Shown here piece by piece: positions 12,401-26,815 of a stretch of 64,000 nt of DNA. Each line of letters opens with the position of its first letter. Position 1 is the stretch's first letter. The stretch is taken from positions 12,258,539 to 12,322,538 of the forward strand of contig OX359250.1 of NCBI GenBank assembly GCA_947179485.1, written 5' to 3'. A model generated the notes under the pieces. It was not told where the DNA came from and ran no database searches. It saw nothing but the letters and a program-made list of their open reading frames with translations. Made by a program: the position numbers and the translations under genes. The stretch is from Allacma fusca (lineage: Eukaryota > Arthropoda > Collembola > Symphypleona > Sminthuridae).

Positions 12401-15400
12401 TTTGAATGAAGGAAATATCGGAGAATGTGTAGATATGCAGAAGAGTTGCCTAATAGTTACTACTCAGTTAGGAACACACATAAGATGAGAGAATGAAAAA
12501 AATATTGCGATATTTTAATATTTCCCTGGCCCTCCTTCTTTCTTCCCGTCATCTTGAAATCTCTCTATCACAAACTTTGTCTCTCTCTCTCTCTGTCTTT
12601 CTTTTTTTCTTTTTTTTTTTTGCATTCAACCTTTTTGAAATCTCTGCAGTTTCCTATTTAATACTTTAGGATTTCCACCCATATGTGCATGTAATGGTGA
12701 AATTATCACGGAAGAATAAGAGCTGCAAGGGAAGATTGTGTGTGCATGGACTCAACTAGTATATCTCAGGGATTGTATTGGAAGGAGATTTTTTTTTATT
12801 AAATGTTATACCCCTCTCCTCTAGTCCTCCGTCACTTCACTTTCCTCCTCTTGTTACACTCCTACCCTCACATTCATTCTGGAGCAGTTGGTTGGTGCAT
12901 TATGTCTATCTCAAGACATAAGGAAAGAATAATACTTTAAAGAGTAAGTGTGTAGTAGTAGTATTAGTAGAAGGAGTTGTAGTACACATGTGTGCTCGTA
13001 TATAGTGATACAGTTGACGGGAATACATGAGGAATTGAAGCGACATGGAAATCCGTCATGTCTCAGGAGAGCTTTACAAGAATATTATTTGAAATCTTTG
13101 CTGAACGACACGTTTTAGGGATTCAAATGGAAAGGGCCTAGGTTTTTTTTTCCTCTCTCTCTCTTTCTCTCTCTCTTTCTTTTTCCCTCTCCCTGGAAAG
13201 TCTGAAAACGTACAAATACGATGTCATCTGCTCTTTTGCACTTTCTCCTGTATTTCGAACCCACTAAAGTACTAGTCCTGGACTATGTATTCATATGTAG
13301 ATATAAATATATGTACTATGTGGAGGGTCTGGTTGGATGGATTTTTTATTTCCCTTTTCGAGCTCATTTTACCCGTCGTTGCCTGATGGTTTTGGTCTCA
13401 TCTGTCAGTTAAATTACTCTAGAGTTTTAGCCTTTCATCCCTTCTAACCATATATATCTCGAGACTGGAACTTTTTTTTTTTGGGTGATGGACATTTAAT
13501 AATTAATTCCAATCCAACTCTGGGACTCTTTGTTAGATGTATGTACATATGTAGGGATATGTAATTCCTAACCGTTGATGTTATGACATGTACATACCTA
13601 CACAATCATACATAATAAGGTAAAACTCTGGAGGATTCCCAAATCCTAACATACTTTTACTTATCATCATGATCGTCGTCACTTGTTAAATCAAAGCACC
13701 CAGATCTTCCTTGAGTAATAATGGATGCGCTATTTCCTTTTTTTTTTTTTTATGAATGATGGACAATGTACAAATCACAAGAATTTTGAAGACTTGTGTT
13801 GTCAAGTTTAAACAAGTACTAATTATTTTATAGAATTCAAATAAAATCCCTTTCAAATGTTACAAAGCCGAGCTTCAAATACGGATCGATGTGAGAGTTG
13901 GGGGAATGTAAGCCCAATGTTGTAATAATGGTGGAAATGGTGGAGAGAATTTAAGAAAGTAAGGATATTTTGCATGAGTGAACTTTTCCAACCTATGTGT
14001 ATATGCATATATACTGGGCCACCCATCCCAATGTTATTATTAAATAAATGGAGAAAGTATTTGACACTATCCTACATTTCCCCTATATATGTAATTACAT
14101 ATGTAAAAGGGCACTACTAATGCTCGTTATATGTAAAAAGTAGTGTAAATAGAGAATTGACTTGAAATATTGAATGACTGAGTGAGCTTGTTCATGGAGG
14201 ATGGAGTATAGGATGTACCTTCAATGAGCATTACTATACATATGTAGATATATGACTGTCTCAGGAGGAACGGAATTTGTATGGGTAGTAAGTAGCTCAT
14301 TTAAATGGGACTAAATGGCGCAGTTTCCCTCTTTGAATGTGCCTGCAGTTAGTTAGGATGTTAATTGGAATCCGTTCCGAGCGGAGACAGACGGACACAT
14401 ACATATGAAGTGTATGCACATTAGTATAAGGCTGGGTGTGACTCCTAGACTCTCAAACATGTGTTGGAGGTGATGGCTCTTTAAAATGGAATTTTTAATG
14501 AGGAGATTGCTAATATTGGAGGAAATCATGATGTGAGATTTTGGTGGGAATGACATGTTGCAGTGGCAGCAGCAGTAGTAGTAACAATTTCTACGCGTGT
14601 CTTATTTATTCCTTGTCTTGTCGCAAATGAAATGGTTTTCTCCTGAGGTAGATACTCTAAAAGTAGATATATGCGTAGTAAGTATGTATGTAATTATATG
14701 TCTACGTACTGCTGTATACTGTGGTCGTATCTAGAAATCTCGGATATATAATGTATGAAGTACTAGGCAGGGAGTCCCTAATTATTCAGCTTGTTTGGGA
14801 AACTTGGGCATATTTCGGTAATTGTTGGTATGGGGAGACGTTGATTAATTTTGCAGGACTTTAATGCAGCTAAAAGTTTGTTTTTTGATTATTGCAGTTG
14901 ATAACTGCTCGAGTATGTGTGTGTGTTCTGTTGTAGGTGTGGGGTGTTAAAGTACGGAAGGGACTCTCTCCCTCCCTCCCTCCCTCCCTCCCTCTGTCTG
15001 TCTGTATTAGCAATTCTTTTTGAGTACTACCGTTAAACTAGAGAAGGGTTTAGTACTGCAGTAACTACGGGTCTTGCATGCTATGACAACTTTATACTTT
15101 CATTAGAGACCATTTCAAAAGTAGTAATTTTTTTACTTTGCCATTTAACTGGGCTGTTTGTTCAAAGGGGAACACACTACACTACTACTGCTACTCCTGG
15201 AATAAACAGTCATTACATATATTTCTAGTTCAGAAATGACACGAAGAAGGATGGTGTATGTGTGTCTATTACATGTAAATACATATATAAATAACTTCTC
15301 GTAGTTATTTGTACACTTCATAGGATCAGAGAGGACAGAGGAAAGGAAGGCGTTTTGACTACCAACTTGAACCACGGTATGGAAGGAGAAAAAAACAACT

Positions 15401-16930
15401 TCCCCCCCCCCCCCACTGACTTTCATACATATTATGCATCTATTTAAAAATTTTGGTACTAAATAGAGATATGTCCATTGACCCTCTCAGGCCTCAACAC
15501 ATACAGACGGGCGGGAAATTAGCAAATTAGCACACTGACTTTTAAATTATTTTCCAAAATAGTTTTATAGTACAAGCGGAACGAGTCAAAATTCTTAATA
15601 ATAAAAATTTTATGTGCGTCAAAAAACATTCGACAAGGGTTCGAATGTCTCAGCGGTCTCCTCGTGTTGAAATACTTTCTTACGTTACGAACATACCGTA
15701 CTTGATTATTGTTACTATAAAAATTTTCAGAGCACAGGAAAACATTTAATATCTATAACTGGGTGGGCTTGGGAAGTAATGTTTTAATGAGTTTGCGGTC
15801 CGAAAGGGAATATATGTAATGTTCCAGGAGTTTATTTTTTGTTTTTGATATTCTTGAAGAACTTTGCCGCAATTTCCTTTCCCTGCTCTATTTATTAGTT
15901 GTGTTGTGTGGGATGTATATTTGTGTCCGTGTTTCAAATGTAGCAGATATATCGGAATCCGCAATGAAATGTGGGGCGTAAGGAAGAACCCTCTAAATGT
16001 TTCCCTCTACTTTAGTAATTGACTAAGAGGACGGACAGCTCGTCAGGACATACATACTATCTATGGGGCTCCTACAATGTTGTAATTATCTTGTTTTGTC
16101 GTCTAGCTAAAACTTATCGAATTTTCCAAATTGAGCTTTTTTTAAGTATGCTCTGTGCCCCAGTGGTCGTTTACAGTTGGACTGGATGTGTATATCTACA
16201 GATAGTAGGAGGGAATAAATGAAATATAGCACAATAGATACTAGGTCCAGGAAGTTTCATTTCACCGACGGATGAAGGAAATTTCCGAAAGTTCCCCTTA
16301 CGACCTCTCATTGTCTCTCAATGTTTCTGGTACTGGAGATATATGTGGGAGGGGAGGGGTAGTGACGGAGGAGGAGGGAGGAGGAATAGAGCGTCTGACA
16401 ATAAAATGCGGCTCAAGTTGACGTGACGGACATGACAATATTAATTTGGGGATAAAAGTACTTGTAAATCCCGGGTTTACCAGTTGAGTCGTTGAGTGTT
16501 ACTTTGAAAAGCTAAAATTAGCTGTTGGAGTGGAGCAAAGTGAATGAGATGGGGAAATGTATGTAATTTACGTAACTATCCGTGTATGTATGCAATTGTA
16601 TATCTCAGGCCTGGGGATGCGTGTATATGTAATTATCTGTATAAGTATATTTCTCTGTCTGCCCATTATTGGTATTGGTAGTGCATACATTTATGCATAC
16701 ATACATGCGTTTAGTCTCCATTTAAGCAAAGCTACTCCGTTTGTTCGCCATGAAGACCAAGAGCTAGCTGTACGGGTAGCAATGAGCTGTATGTATGTAT
16801 GTATATGTGTGTATATACATATATACAGGTACGTATGTAATATCCATCCTGCTTTTGCCCTTTACCCTATTCCTGTTCAAGGGATATTCCCAATGTTATT
16901 TTTACTCCTGAGTTCATTCAAGTACGTACC

Positions 16931-16984
<54 letters not shown>

Positions 16985-18595
16985 GTGCATAGATATATAA
17001 TAGGGTACGAAAGTATTTTTGTAAGTTGAATAGGTACTCCGTTGATGGTTGAAAATGGTGTTGGTTGAATTTAAATTGAAGTTTTAGACTTATAGTGAGA
17101 TTACTAAATGGTTGGATTTGGTACACATCTATGTATATGTACGCATATTATAAGAAGTATGGGATGAATGGGACCGTTTGGGATGGTTGTTGTATTTATT
17201 TACGTGGTATGTTCCTTTCGAGGAGAAAACATGTTTGTTCACACTATATTCCTCATATCCTGGATTTAATATATACACGGAACATAATTACTGCACATCC
17301 AATGTTTGTTTCCCTGACTCCTGTCATTTGAGGTACTAAAAGGCACTACGGTCTGTATGTCGTATTGTGTGGGAAATCGGGAGGAGAGGATTACTACTGC
17401 ATTATGCACAAAAGTAATGTGGACTTGAAATCTCTCCTGGTCTGTCTCTCTCTCTCTCTCCCTCTCTCCCTCTCTCTATTTCTGTGTTTACTTACTGTTT
17501 ACGTTTATGGCTCTTTTCTGTAAACATTTTGAGGCTAACATTCTCCATTGGGCTCTGTTACAGTAGTGGATGCAAGGAATTTCCCATCCCTCTCCTCTCA
17601 GTTGCTCACCTTTTCTTTGACACTAATGCTTAAAATGGTTGGGAATGAAAAGATGAGATTCATTCTGACTTGGAATGTTAAAGAAGGGATTATTTATTAT
17701 CTGTCTGTATTTTCCGGAAAACAGAAGTAATAAAATCTGCTCCAACTCCTGGTCTCCCCCCTCAATACTTCTTCCCGTCACCCAAAAATAGTATTTTATT
17801 TTTAAAACGGGAAAATTAGTTATTGCGTCTAGGAAAAAAGAGATCATTTGATGCGTCGTCTAGAAACTAGGGGAAAAAAAAGTAATATATTGAATATTTT
17901 GGTGAATTTATGTATATATACGCGTAGATATACAGGATAGTTAATTGAAGGGAAGGAATTTGTTGAAGTTCCTCCATTTCGATGGTACATAGTTCATGAA
18001 ATGGACTCTATTTTCTTTTATGTAGAGAAATAAAAATGAAGGAATAAAACATTTATCACTGAGGACTAGATTTTGGTATTTAAGGGGGGTGGGGGTTCAG
18101 CAGTGGGTGGGGGTTCGAGAGTAGTAAAATTTGGGGGAAATTGTAAATTATTACACAAAATATTGAGGATTTTCTGAAGGCTTATTTCAATAATGGGATC
18201 GGAAAGATATGGTTAGTTTTATTTTATTATCCCAATTTGGGCTGTTGCTGATCCTATTTTTCGTTAAGAATGGAAGTGGAGTGAAAGGTGTGGGAAAAAT
18301 AAGTGACAGAGTGGGTAAAGAATAGATGGAAATGATTTGTGAATTTGCTTGAAGCTTAGATTAATTCAATTCTAGGATGGTTATTGTTGTCACCCCCGGC
18401 TTCCTCTAGTATATGGAATGTATGTACATACATATCGTCACTGAAGTGGCAAAATGGTCTTCGTGCGCACACACACACACACACACACATACTATACTTG
18501 TGTACAGCACTTTGACCATTATGCCTCTTCAGCGACGATATATCAGGGGTAATTTATTGACTAAAAAGTTTTGTTGATAGGATGTTGGAAATGGT

Positions 18596-18626
<31 letters not shown>

Positions 18627-20083
18627 AACTCTTCCCCCGTACTCTTTAAGCTCCTGTACTGAACTGACATTACATATGCATTGTATATTTTTTTCATGAG
18701 ATTCTCATTCTTTCCTTCCAATTTTCGTGCTTGGAATGGGAATTGCTTCGATCCCCTGCTCAGACTACAGTAGATAAGAATACCTGTACTAATTTATTTG
18801 ATCCGTCTGACGGTAATATGTAGTTACTTGAGTCTGTAGTTTGTATTATTCACACTATTTTTTTTTAACATTTTCTGTATTCAGGTCCGAGTCTATGTTA
18901 CTTATACTTGTCTACATAAATACAATAAGTTCACATTATGTAGTTTTTCTCTCGCAATCAGTAAATCCGTATAAATGTTCGTTTCATGTGTGTGTATGTG
19001 TGTGTATGTATGTATGTATGTATGTATGTATGTGTGAAGGAAAAGGACGCGGGGTCCTGTCTCGTTTGATGGCTAGAGATAACATGGGAAGGAAACATAT
19101 GTATATGTCCGTAATAGCTCGTGGTTGTTATGGCTTGGTGAGGTCTATAGGGATTTTCGATGAGATCGTAAGTCTTCGGAGTTAAATTGGGACTGCTGGA
19201 TCGTAGTTATATTTCCATACGAACTACTATTTCACATGCAGACTTTAAGAGTGACTGGCAGTAATAATTATTATTCATCTCCTGGAAACAAGAGTAATGG
19301 CTCATGATTTGCGCAGCTTTAAATTAAAGGAAATTATTACTTCAAGTTAGAAAACTAAATATTATGTACACCCACCCCCCCTCCCAACCTACCGTCCCGC
19401 TCCAGGCATTTTATTCATCTGGAAGTCTGAAAAGGAAGGCAACCCCCGACTATTGTGGATACATTTAATTAGATATGTACGTATGTATGTACGTGTCTGA
19501 AGAAAGATTGCATTTTTAAAATGCGTCAATGGAATGCAGTCAGTCCTGGGAAGTTGTTTTTTTTTTAAAGTTAGACTTTTTTTTGTCTGCTACTTACAAT
19601 TAGATCCAGAACATTTACTGAGTGTTCTAAAATGGAAATCCTTATGCATGTATTTATTTGTGCAGGTAAAAAGAGAGGGAGAGAGAGCCATTAGAGGGGA
19701 GGGAGGAATTTGGACGACGGGCTCCGTTTTAAGGGATTTTCAGTAAAGCCTTGAACTCCGCTAAAAATGTGACTCAATTACGGCTGTTTATTAAGCACAG
19801 AGTGTTTTACTATGTCTAGTTGGGAGTTGGTGGGGAAACGTAGGTATTATGGTATTTTGTAGCGCTTCTTGAAGAAGTTGTGCTCCGGAACGTGGAACTT
19901 GGGACGGGTTTTTGACGTCGTGATCTATCTACCTATGTATATGGATGTAATTATTATATATCGCTCTGTATATTGACTGGAATGAAGTGTGTGGGAAATT
20001 ATAAAATAAAGCCGTCTGTCCCATTCTATACCTGAATTCTCACTTTATTCCTGCACTTTCTAACTGTCTCGTCTCTCGCTCTT

Positions 20084-20125
<42 letters not shown>

Positions 20126-23100
20126 TCTCCGTCTATTACACAGTACACACATTTCCCATCCATTCACAGTTTTACTCCCTTAAAAGTTGTAAAAAAAAGG
20201 AACCTGGTGTATAGTGTATTTTGTATGTAGAAATGTGCCTCCACTCATTCCTACAAAAAAAAAGAAAAAGAAAGAAAGAAAGAAAGAAAGAAAGTGTGGG
20301 GAGAGAAAGCATTGTCTGGTGGAGGAGGCAGCCTATTCTGCATGATTGCCTCTCTCATTCCCCTTTGTATTTTCTAAAGTGTTGGCTGAGTCCCTATGAA
20401 TGTTTAATATGAGTTTTGGTATTTTTCTCGTCGGTGGAAACATTCAGACGTAAATTTCTTGTGGAGTGTGTGTGTGTGTGTGTATGTGTGTGTGTATGTA
20501 ATCTCATTCATTGTAACTCAAAAAATATATATATCCCTGTAACGGCTGTAACTAGATAACTTAAGCTTCCCTGCTTCTTCTCTTTTATCTATGTATGTAT
20601 GTTTATATAAAATTGAGACCCCCACATGTATGTATATGGATTAAACGAGGGTGTAAATATAATAAGCGGGGAAATTGCATGAGGGAAATTATTTATGAAC
20701 TCGACTCCTTTTGTACTGCCACCAACTATTGTTGTCAGTTGACACTGGGGTTGTCTATGTGGGAAAGGCGTCTTGACCTAGATCTATCTGTCTATATAAC
20801 TATAATTATATGTATTACTACATATGCTCCGACTGAGCTGTTGAAACGTCGGAAGTCCAAGGTTTTTTTTCTTTTCATTTGTGTGTTTTAAATAATTACT
20901 TTCAATAGTGTTGCAGTTGAGACGGAGTAGAGTCATTAGTAATGGTGTTAGCAAAGGCATCAAAAGCCTTCCAGCTACTACATATGTGAACCTATTTAAT
21001 CCTAAATTTCATTATCTCAACCGTTCTATGTAACTCTTCTGACGTAATTACTTATAATTATACGTAACTAAATATACACTAGACATTATCAAACTACTAC
21101 TGTTTGAGCATGTTAGTAGGAGTTTTAAAAGAGGATGGGATGATAATGTCCTTGGACTATCTATAATTAGGTATCTACTTATAGGTATTAGAATTTATTT
21201 TTATTTTCTAGGAAAATAATAATATTGTTATTTAAATTTTTGGAAGTATATCTCTGTTTGTACAATTATTATTTTAGATGGTAAATCTATAGTCAGTAGG
21301 TATAAATAGTTGATACACATCAGGCTGGTGTGACAGATTATTATTATTATTATTATTACTACTACTTATTTTGCATTTGAATGAACTGTAGGACTGGATA
21401 TACATTTGCATTACTGATTGTAAAAGTGAATGGTTGAAATGGTTCCGTATTCACAAAGAAGAAGATACTGGTAATGACTAATGTAGGCATTGTATCTTAT
21501 GTATGTGTTTAATGATACATTCCCCTGTTTAAGAATTGAGATTGTCCCATTCTTCTTGAGCGACACTGGCTTTTGTATTCCCGTTCTCCTCCTCCCAACT
21601 GCTGTCGGAATGATTGTGACTACAGTACTTGGGCTATGGGGCTCGGGGAAAATTATGAAAGAGACAAGTTTAATGGAGTGTGTAAGAAGAAGTGTTCTAG
21701 GAATTGATCCGTTCGTTATGTTGTCTCTGTTTGTTGGACTTGAAGGGGGCAAGGAGAAAGTGGGGATATATACTGTATTATAAATGGACAGTAGAATAGA
21801 TCCATACATGGGAAGGTGAGTGTGTATCCAAGTATGTAATTACTTGTATGTAGACACATTATTATCAAAGAGAAAGCAGAAAGAGAGAACAGAGAACCAC
21901 TCACAATCAGCCCACCACAACCAAGGTGTTTCAGGTAATTTGAAGGAGCGGTTAGCCATAGTTTCTGTGTGGTGTGTTTTGGTTCGGGAATTGTTTTTAT
22001 GGAAAGGGATGGATGTGTATCAATATATATATATATATAGATATTATATATATATACGTAGATAGTTAGATAGATATATAGATAGTTAGATACTACTTTT
22101 TCCAACTTGTATTATTAATATTATTTGTACTGTAGTCATCATCATTTGTGGTGTGGCATGTGGGACTCCTTTTTGGGTGGCAAACCCTCCAAGAGCACAT
22201 CAAAGTCCTGGGAACTATGTATAATTAATGAAATCAAGTGGTTTTAGTTTTGATTTAGATTGTATTTACTTTCGGGACTTGTAATAATAATGCTTGGAAG
22301 ACTCTTTCTACTACACACACTGCAATGCAATGCAATGCACTGCACTGCACTGCACTGAGAAAGGGTACTTATACTTTGACTCCTCAGCCTTTCATCCAAG
22401 CCAAGTGGGTAATATCCAGAGACCACTACGTACATGTATCTACGTACATGTATAAGTAAGTACGATGTGTATAAGTAGAGTACGTATCTATCTTTAATAA
22501 AAAATGATTATACTTTGTATCATAAAAGAGCAACAAGAACACTTTAATTGCTTGAATGTCTTTATGATATACGTTTACCATATACTTTGGTAATTACTTG
22601 TTTGTTTTGTATGTGTGTGTGTGTGTCGTGTGTGTATGTGTGTACTTGTTTACAAGTCCCATTTCACCAATTAAGCGTCTATTTTTATACTATTCTCTTG
22701 TACCAGAATTCAAAGTGCTAATAGAAGTGCGATAAATATTTTTTTTTGTTACCAGTGTGAGAATGATTGGTATGGTCGAACCCGAAGGTTTCGCTACGAG
22801 GGCTCTCTCTCTCTCTGTCTATCTACAGAATAGGGAGCTGGAATGCATTTGTAATTTGAAAACACTATACTTCATTCGCTTCCCTTGCTCTTATTGTTCG
22901 TATTTTGATGCACATTGGAATGGGACGTGTTTGGAAGTAGGGGTGATTATTATTATTACTATTATTATTATTATTATCATTGGCTATTAGCGAGCCTCCG
23001 CTAGTATCAGTAGCATCAGTCTTTTGTTATTGTTGTTTTGTTACTTTTATAGCACTCTCTGTTAGTATTTTGTTTTCTCCATGTTTCCATTGGATTTTTG

Positions 23101-24550
23101 GTAGTATAATATATGTTATGGGTGAATCTAAATGATTTGGAGAGGGAACTCCCTTCCATTGCCCTGCGTGTGTACGTACACTACAAACATGCCTTCTCTG
23201 TTGTGCATGTTTTTTTTTTAAAAAAAAAAGAAAGAAAAAAGGTGTCGAGCATTGTTCTCTTTGAAACCTGTGAACTGAGAAATTCTTTCTCACTCCAACT
23301 GTGACGAAATTCATAGTAGAACGGGTATCCATCCATCCATCCAGCCCATCGTAATAGCCTATCGGTGATCAGATAAGGGAGAGTTTTGTAAACTAACAAA
23401 CGAAACTCAAGCGTCCTATTACGCCGTAAATTGTGAACACTGTAATAAGGAACATGCAATAATAATATATATTGGCTGCTAAAGGGGGAAAGAGCAGGGA
23501 GACCGCGAGCGTGCATGTTTCAGTTAATTTTCCAATGAGTTTTTCCCTTTGCTATATCTACCTATATGAAGTTTCTCTGTATGTATGTGTATGTGTGTAC
23601 AAATGTGAAATAGCTTATCTACATATGGTAGCTACTTATTTGTATGAATGTAATAATAAGTATATGTATATGTTCCGAGCCAGGAGAATGCTTTCCCTTG
23701 CATCTGAGAATTCCTCGAGGACGTACATATGTGTGTTTGTACATAAGTGTATGTATAAGTACATTGAAAGGACGTACGGAAGGATTAATATCAGCATTCA
23801 TTCCTCTCGGTGTACGAAGGACTGCTCGCTTTGAAAGTTATAATGGAAATAATAATGAGAGTGTGTTCTGATTATTTTCCAGTTTGATATTTAAGTGACC
23901 AATATATAATAATTATAACGTGCAGGCGAGCAAGTCTAATTGTAAATGTGTACAGACGTCAAAGATATATACATACATATATGTAATTAGATATACATAT
24001 GTGTTGGTATATAGTAACATACCCTTGATATCTTAACCACTGGGACGGGTTTAATAAAACTGATACTATGTATGTAAGTAAGTAGGGATCGTAGCCTGGG
24101 TGTCCAAAATATTTTGAGGGAAATGAACTTGCACAAGTATTTGGAGTAACTCTGTATGTACACTAGGGCCTCGAAAGCTGGAGCTTTTCCTATCCTTGGC
24201 TTTCGGAACATTAAAACCTAAGTAGTATTAAAATACGTGGATATACATATATCCACACTTAAACCGGCAAGAAGGGAAAAGTTCAAAAGGGAATTAGAAG
24301 AAAATTGGGCGGCCCGCTGACTCTGAACATTTTTGAACTGAAAAAAAAACGTGTGTGTTAGAGGTACATTATTCTGTTTTATTCACTGCTCCTGGTTCCT
24401 TATTTCTATGTGTAAGTACATATGGGGGAAGTACCTATGTATACATGAGTATAGATACTTAGAGGTTCATGGCTCCTACAGGAATGCCACACAAGTTTTG
24501 CGACCAGTCCAGATTGCATTTTCTTATGTCGGAAATGCGGCGGCCTCTCT

Positions 24551-24620
<70 letters not shown>

Positions 24621-26781
24621 CTCTGTCTACCTCCGCACACATGAATATTACAATGAGGGAATGACTGTGACTCCAGGAAACGTTCGCTGGAGTATTAGTA
24701 TGTATCTATGTATGTATGTGTAGAGGTTGTTGAAATCTATTTTAAAGTAGGGATACATTTTGTGAGATTTGAGTGCTTGTTTTCTAAATACATGTTTTCA
24801 TTAGCTCGGGCTCTTGCGGAAATACTAAGTTTCCTCCTTTATGGAGTTTTGTCTGTGAGCATGTGTGTACTTGGAGATACATAGATATGTATACCCAAGT
24901 GTATTGGATATGGACTAATGGTATAATAATCCTTGGGACCTTTCCTCCTTTATCTGTAGTTATTGTAATCATATTTGAAGTATTTTCAACTTGACGGTTC
25001 CTGACCCTTTTCCCTATGCAGCATTATTACACAAGTCTGAGAGTAACAGTAGTATATGGACTCAGTGGGTTGAAACAAGACTTTGATAAGTTGTTAGACA
25101 ACAAAGTCGGGAACTATGGGAGTTTACAGCGGAAGTTCCCGTTCACAGACCTAGTTCCTCCGGTACTCAAGAGATGAATTATGCAATATAGAAAGAGGAG
25201 AGTTCAGCAGCGTGTAAGTTAGATATATAAGTATAGTTATATATAATTATGTATAGCTGTTTGTTGGTCTTACCATTCTGACGGTCATGGTCGTAAGCAT
25301 TGATACATTCGGAAGTCATGAATTGACTGATGAGGGCTGTTTTCCCAACTCCTCTGGCCCCAAGCATGGACACACGATGTCCATTGACATCATGATCCCC
25401 ATGACCGGCTGTAGGTGATGCCATGGTGGAGGAGGGTCGCATTGGGGATTTTGGACTAGGCATGGGTGACCTACTGCTTGATGAGTCCCCACAAACATTT
25501 GATGGGAGGAGAAGACCATCTTCGGATGTGAATGGTCCATTCCTCTGTGGTTCGGGTGTGGTTGGTGTTGGGATCAAACTGTTACTTCGGGATCTTCGTC
25601 GGCGGAAGGAGTCACCTCGATTCACGATACCTGTCAAAAATTATTAGGAACAATAATATCTCATTAAAATCCTTCTTATATAAATCACAACTTTTAAATG
25701 AAAGAAATGTATTGTCTGTAGATATATCTATAGTCAAGTCTAGATGTAGGTAGGGTAATGCATTGACTACTGCCCCCGTCCGTGATATTTGTTTTCTTTC
25801 AAAGATTATTATTAGGGTCCAGGGGTCCTGTCAGGAAGAAAGTAGTTGGCTTTTTGAGAATGTATGTATAAATTAGGAATTTAGTCCAAGGGACCTTCTC
25901 AGAGGAGGGGAGGTTAGATAGGAAATGGATGGGAAATTGAAAATTGTCTTGGAATAGATTGATCTTTATGTATATCTTTAGAAGGGCTGGGAGGATTATA
26001 TTGACTCTTGTCTTATACTCTGCAATTGTAGTCGACATTGTACATTCGTCCTTTCTCTCTCTCTATCTCTCTCGCTTTCTCTCTGTGGAATTGCTGGAGA
26101 AAGGAAAGAATTGAAAGATTTATTTATATTGTTTAATGTAAATAACAGCTCATCTCTACCATATATTACTTGGTCACCTCTCTCCCTCTCTCTCTTTCTC
26201 CCTGTCTCTCTCTCTCTTTCATATTCAAAAGCCTTTCTTCTTTCCTTTTCTTCTTTTTCGCCTGTCTTCGTCTTTACCCCTCCTTTTAGTACTACTAAAA
26301 GTTACTTAAACATTGACGACGGGAAGGAATGACAACGACCACGATCATGATGGAGCAGACGAATGTATTAGAATTTACGAGATTCGAGGTTGTGTGGTTG
26401 GTGGTGGTCATCATAAGGATGACGGGTTTTGGAACTGTACTTTAATATAGGAAGGCTTATACATTATGTATACATAATTACGCATTCAAGTATAAGACAT
26501 ATAAGGAAGTTTTTGTGTATAGGTATTCTTGCCTATAAAATGTTAACATATAGAGAAAGAGAGAGAGAGAGAGAGAGACAGAAAGGAGCTGGGCGGTTCG
26601 GCAGTGGTGATGAAAAGAGTTGAAAGAGTCAATTCTCTCATCCCGATTGTTGTATTTGTCGGGAGTTGGGTAAGACATATATTGACATACATGTGTGTAT
26701 ATATATCTAGATATATGTATGTATATTTGGAACGTTGAGGAGAAGAATGAAATCTGTGAACTGGAAGTTGCTAAAGTTTGT

Positions 26782-26815
<34 letters not shown>

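Larger units (their letters stand above)
9029..25273 (-). other. RGK intron 2
   Basis: A 16.2-kb intron, GTAAGA to TTGCAG. It is full of microsatellites (listed separately), a G-quadruplex-forming segment near 18084, a C13 run at 15402 and a stretch open on both strands at 21490-21783. I see no convincing nested gene. Confidence 0.85.

Noticed and set aside
15630-15660. tRNA B-box-like GGTTCGAAT
   Set aside because: No A box or acceptor-stem pairing can be traced around it.
18105-18120. tRNA B-box-like GGTTCGAGA
   Set aside because: It is part of the G-rich duplication. No cloverleaf can be drawn.
24351-24723. Open frames of Leu-Ser repeats and the Glu-Arg repeats opposite
   Set aside because: Direct translation of the (CT)n/(GA)n microsatellite; the same applies at 16557-17126, 43146-43562, 45303-45500 and 50808-51247.
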